Shown here one piece after another: positions 43,192-45,317 of a stretch of 45,317 bases of DNA. Every line of letters starts with the position of its first letter. Position 1 is the first letter of the stretch. The notes beneath the pieces are model-generated. The model searched no databases and was not told the origin of the DNA. It saw nothing but the letters and a program-made list of their open reading frames with translations. This DNA is from Thermoplasmata archaeon (lineage in GTDB: Archaea > Thermoplasmatota > Thermoplasmata > Thermoplasmatales > Thermoplasmataceae): positions 1-45,317 of the forward strand of contig JAKADM010000004.1 of assembly GCA_021820525.1 (NCBI GenBank), in the 5' to 3' direction. A program made the translations under genes and the position numbers.

Positions 43192-43773
43192 TCACACCTC
43201 AGTTTTTCCAAGTTCTCCTCCTGGATGATTTCTAACAAAATCCTTCTTTCCATATCCTCTTCTATAACTAATTTCTACGGCTATTGCGTCTAAAACTGCT
43301 CCGAATAACATATTAGATGCAATAGGGGCCAAGTTGAATTGATCCCCTTCTTGTTTTATTTCGACTAGGATCAGTAATTCAGACAATTCAGATAACTGAG
43401 AAATCTTGTTGGCAGAGACACCTATTATGTTTTTAAACCCTCTACTTCTTAAATTTTTTAGAAAAACAATAAGCTCAGAGGTATTACCGCTCTTCGAAAG
43501 CGCTATGACAACGTCATTATCTGTAAATATACCCATACTTCCGTGTAATGTGTGAACTGGGTCGATGAATATACTCCTGATACCCAAAGAGTCGAATGTT
43601 GACGCTATTCTTGAAGACATATACATATTCTTTCCGACCCCTGTGAAATAACATACACCTCTTGCGTTATTAATAATACGGATAGCTTTTTCTACTGTTT
43701 CAAATAGTTCTGTCTGTACAAATAAATTTTCAAAGCTTTCTAACTGCAATCTTAAGCTATCTTTAAAATCCAT
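43192..43773 (-). CDS. SIS-domain sugar-phosphate isomerase (KpsF/GmhA-like)
   Basis: This 193-residue protein consists of one SIS domain. VCYFTGVGKNMYMSSRIASTF, VIALSKSGNTSELI and the C-terminal RNHPGGELGK are the hallmarks of arabinose-5-phosphate isomerase (KpsF/KdsD) proteins without the CBS pair. It likely interconverts a ketose and aldose phosphate, giving the substrate that the following kinase/nucleotidyltransferase and phosphatase activate. It is first in the operon. Confidence 0.85.
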   Translation of the reverse strand: MDFKDSLRLQLESFENLFVQTELFETVEKAIRIINNARGVCYFTGVGKNMYMSSRIASTFDSLGIRSIFIDPVHTLHGSMGIFTDNDVVIALSKSGNTSELIVFLKNLRSRGFKNIIGVSANKISQLSELSELLILVEIKQEGDQFNLAPIASNMLFGAVLDAIAVEISYRRGYGKKDFVRNHPGGELGKTEV

Positions 43774-43815
43774 GTTTAGATCCCTTAATTGGGGATAGTA
43801 ATATCTTTTAATATT

Positions 43816-44844
43816 TCAAGATTTCTGAATCCCTCCCACATATTTCCTGTTCATCTCCTTTAGTGTAATATATCCTGCGTAACTGTGCAGCCTCTCCTTG
43901 TTATAGAAATCCACATGCCTTCCAATTGAGGATTTCGCCTCCTCAAAGTTTTCAAACACAAATATACTTATTACTTCTATTTCCAGGATCGAGTTGAATG
44001 ATTCTATGTGTGCCTCATCCTTTGGAGTTTTAGGAAGTATCCTTTCATGACGTATGTTCATCATTGAGAGGAATTTCTCAACAGTATTGCATACAAACCG
44101 TGTTCCGTTGTCTCTTCTCATGCTTATCCCTGAAATACTTTCCAGGCCTCTCTGATCAAACGCGATCATCATTGTCTCCTTAACATCTTTTCCAACGCAG
44201 TGGTATTCAATGTAATAGGCAAAGATTTCCCTGCCGTAGCAGTCGATCATGGCAAGAAGATAGGTATTCCTTGATGCTCCATGAATCCAAACATACTTTA
44301 TGTCGAATTCCCGCACCTGATACTTTGCTGTAAGGTAAAAAACTGACTTCACAACTCTTGTCACCGGCTTTCTCTTATTGTATGAATGATTCAGGAGGTT
44401 ATTCTTTGCTATGAGTCTCCTGACTTTCTTCCTGTTTATTCCATATCTAAGCCTGTTCAGATGTTTTGCCGTCTTCTTATAGCCATAATAGATGAAATCC
44501 CCTGATAAAAGTACCTTTATCTCATTCACGACGATGCTGTTACCCACAATAATAGTTTTGTCGCTATCTTTCTTCAGTGTGAGCGATGAGTTTTTTCTTC
44601 CGTTTCTCCTTGAATATCCTTCACTGGAATCATTCCTGTAAAAACTGTACCTTGGTACGTGGAGTATATTCGCAATAACTCTTACTCTTAGTCCTCTGTC
44701 TATATATTCATTAGCCATGTTCATTATTTCTTCATCATCTTTTTTTAAAGCATCACTCAGCATTGCATTCTCCAGTTCCTTTTCAGAAAGAAGCTTCTTC
44801 AGATTCTCGTTCTCCTTCATTATCTTCCTTACTCCAGGTTCCAT
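43816..44844 (-). CDS. IS3-family transposase, OrfB with retroviral-type integrase core
   Basis: This 342-residue protein begins with a leucine-zipper-like helix (KENENLKKLLSEKELENAML, the end of an IS3 OrfA). An HTH_21 region with YYGYKKTAKHLNR comes next, and the rve domain follows. The DDE set is in place: Asp181 (EFDIKYVW), Asp245 (RRDNGTRF) and Glu281 (DEAHIESFN), spaced as expected (D-x63-D-x35-E). The C-terminus FYNKERLHSYAGY matches the IS3 Y/K-rich end. The upstream OrfA is broken, so the element is probably immobile. Confidence 0.9.
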   Translation of the reverse strand: MEPGVRKIMKENENLKKLLSEKELENAMLSDALKKDDEEIMNMANEYIDRGLRVRVIANILHVPRYSFYRNDSSEGYSRRNGRKNSSLTLKKDSDKTIIVGNSIVVNEIKVLLSGDFIYYGYKKTAKHLNRLRYGINRKKVRRLIAKNNLLNHSYNKRKPVTRVVKSVFYLTAKYQVREFDIKYVWIHGASRNTYLLAMIDCYGREIFAYYIEYHCVGKDVKETMMIAFDQRGLESISGISMRRDNGTRFVCNTVEKFLSMMNIRHERILPKTPKDEAHIESFNSILEIEVISIFVFENFEEAKSSIGRHVDFYNKERLHSYAGYITLKEMNRKYVGGIQKS

Positions 44845-44874
44845 TCTCTTATGGTGGAGTTTGAGGTCGTATAA

Positions 44875-45024
44875 TTAAAAAGTGTCATAGGATTCCTTCT
44901 ATTTGAAGTACATTCCAGGATCTATGGAGTATTTCATGCATGACTCTACAACCTTTCCATTCTCCCTTACCTTTTTTATGATGGCAAGCTTCTATTCTGT
45001 TTTCCATCTTCGCAGTTCTGTCAT
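44875..45024 (-). pseudogene. IS3 OrfA remnant with two amber stops
   Basis: Fifty codons before the IS3 OrfB read MTELRRWKTE-stop-KLAIIKKVRENGKVVE...SIDPGMYFK-stop-KESYDTF-stop. This matches the OrfA helix-turn-helix, with TAG in place of an expected Glu (codon 11) and Trp (codon 42) and a frame break before OrfB. It is a decayed OrfA. Confidence 0.75.
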
Positions 45025-45317
45025 TGGTTCCTCTCAAATCACCTTCAATTGTTCATTTAATATATATCCATTACTATAAGACAACTCCTTCTCACTATTT
45101 AAGGGGGCAAATAAATTGGATTACAAGCGTAACTCAATTGCATCTCCCCTACCCCTCCATTTTGTATTTTTGAAACTAATTTATAAACCTAATTACCTCC
45201 AATATTTATGTATTTCTGTTGTGCCAAGAAAGCTGACATTATATTGAGGATTTGATCTTTTTACAATACATTTAATAAATGAGAGGGGGATCACTACCAT
45301 CTTCAGGTTCAATGATG
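45025..45317. other. AT-rich end of the window, no gene seen
   Basis: It contains the probable left part of the IS3 remnant. At the edge there is a minus-strand frame that closes with TAA near 45270 after about 15 codons, possibly the end of a gene outside the window. It is too short to identify. Confidence 0.4.

Noticed and set aside
44875-45024. TAG codons inside IS3 OrfA and ISL3 as sense (pyrrolysine) codons
   Set aside because: The codons replace ordinary Trp or Glu positions in transposases, occur with frameshifts, and core genes here use TAG as a normal stop (for example at 9920). Decay explains them.
34393-45317. CRISPR array near the cas1 chimera
   Set aside because: I looked for regularly spaced 24-40 bp repeats in the spacers and remnants and saw none. 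Only dispersed, diverged duplicates are present.

Overview
The window reads as a chromosomal segment of an archaeon of the Thermoplasmatales type (Thermoplasma/Ferroplasma/Cuniculiplasma-like). The lineage call is inference. It rests on archaeal TATA boxes about 25 nt upstream of start codons with almost no leader, isopentenyl phosphate kinase next to type II IPP isomerase (archaeal mevalonate route), a ZPR1-like zinc protein, split short MetE-type proteins, an aerobic lipoate-dependent 2-oxoacid dehydrogenase complex, and a membrane-anchored copper-type protein.

Layout. (1) 1-4403 is the right end of an integrated element on the minus strand, visibly richer in G+C than the rest. It carries a HerA/VirB4-like ATPase (cut by the window edge), a four-helix membrane protein, two small unknown proteins, a zinc-ribbon winged-helix regulator and a complete tyrosine integrase that abuts the 3' end of tRNA-Ala(TGC), the presumed attachment site. 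(2) 4476-34392 is compact core genome: IPK-IDI2-ZPR1; a sugar epimerase; a CuA-like cupredoxin; an aminotransferase plus unknown gene; a MetF/MetE-like methionine operon; two MFS carriers around a winged-helix regulator with a palindromic operator; a DMT exporter; a GT4 glycosyltransferase; indolepyruvate oxidoreductase; PurA; isocitrate dehydrogenase; a degenerate aldehyde dehydrogenase next to ThiD; and a six-gene operon lipA-E1alpha-E1beta-E2-E3-lipB that encodes a 2-oxoacid dehydrogenase complex together with the enzymes that make and attach its lipoyl cofactor. (3) From tRNA-Ile(GAT) at 34318 to the right edge is an AT-rich accessory island. It has surface-glycan genes (SIS isomerase, fused nucleotidyltransferase-kinase, HAD phosphatase, GT9-like, GT2 and FkbM methyltransferase) mixed with decaying mobile DNA (ISL3, IS630, IS3, IS256 fragments and a MITE-like element).

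The most unusual part is in the island. One ORF (39290-40231) is an in-frame chimera of an IS256 transposase N-terminus and the catalytic C-terminal domain of Cas1, with the Cas1 E/H/D residues kept and no CRISPR array in view. The last ~60 bp of that cas1 recur in diverged form just before the FkbM gene. The GT2 gene and the FkbM gene each begin exactly where the cas1-tail homology ends, and each is followed by a diverged copy of the same unknown gene remnant. This looks like two versions of one locus in which the central glycan gene differs.
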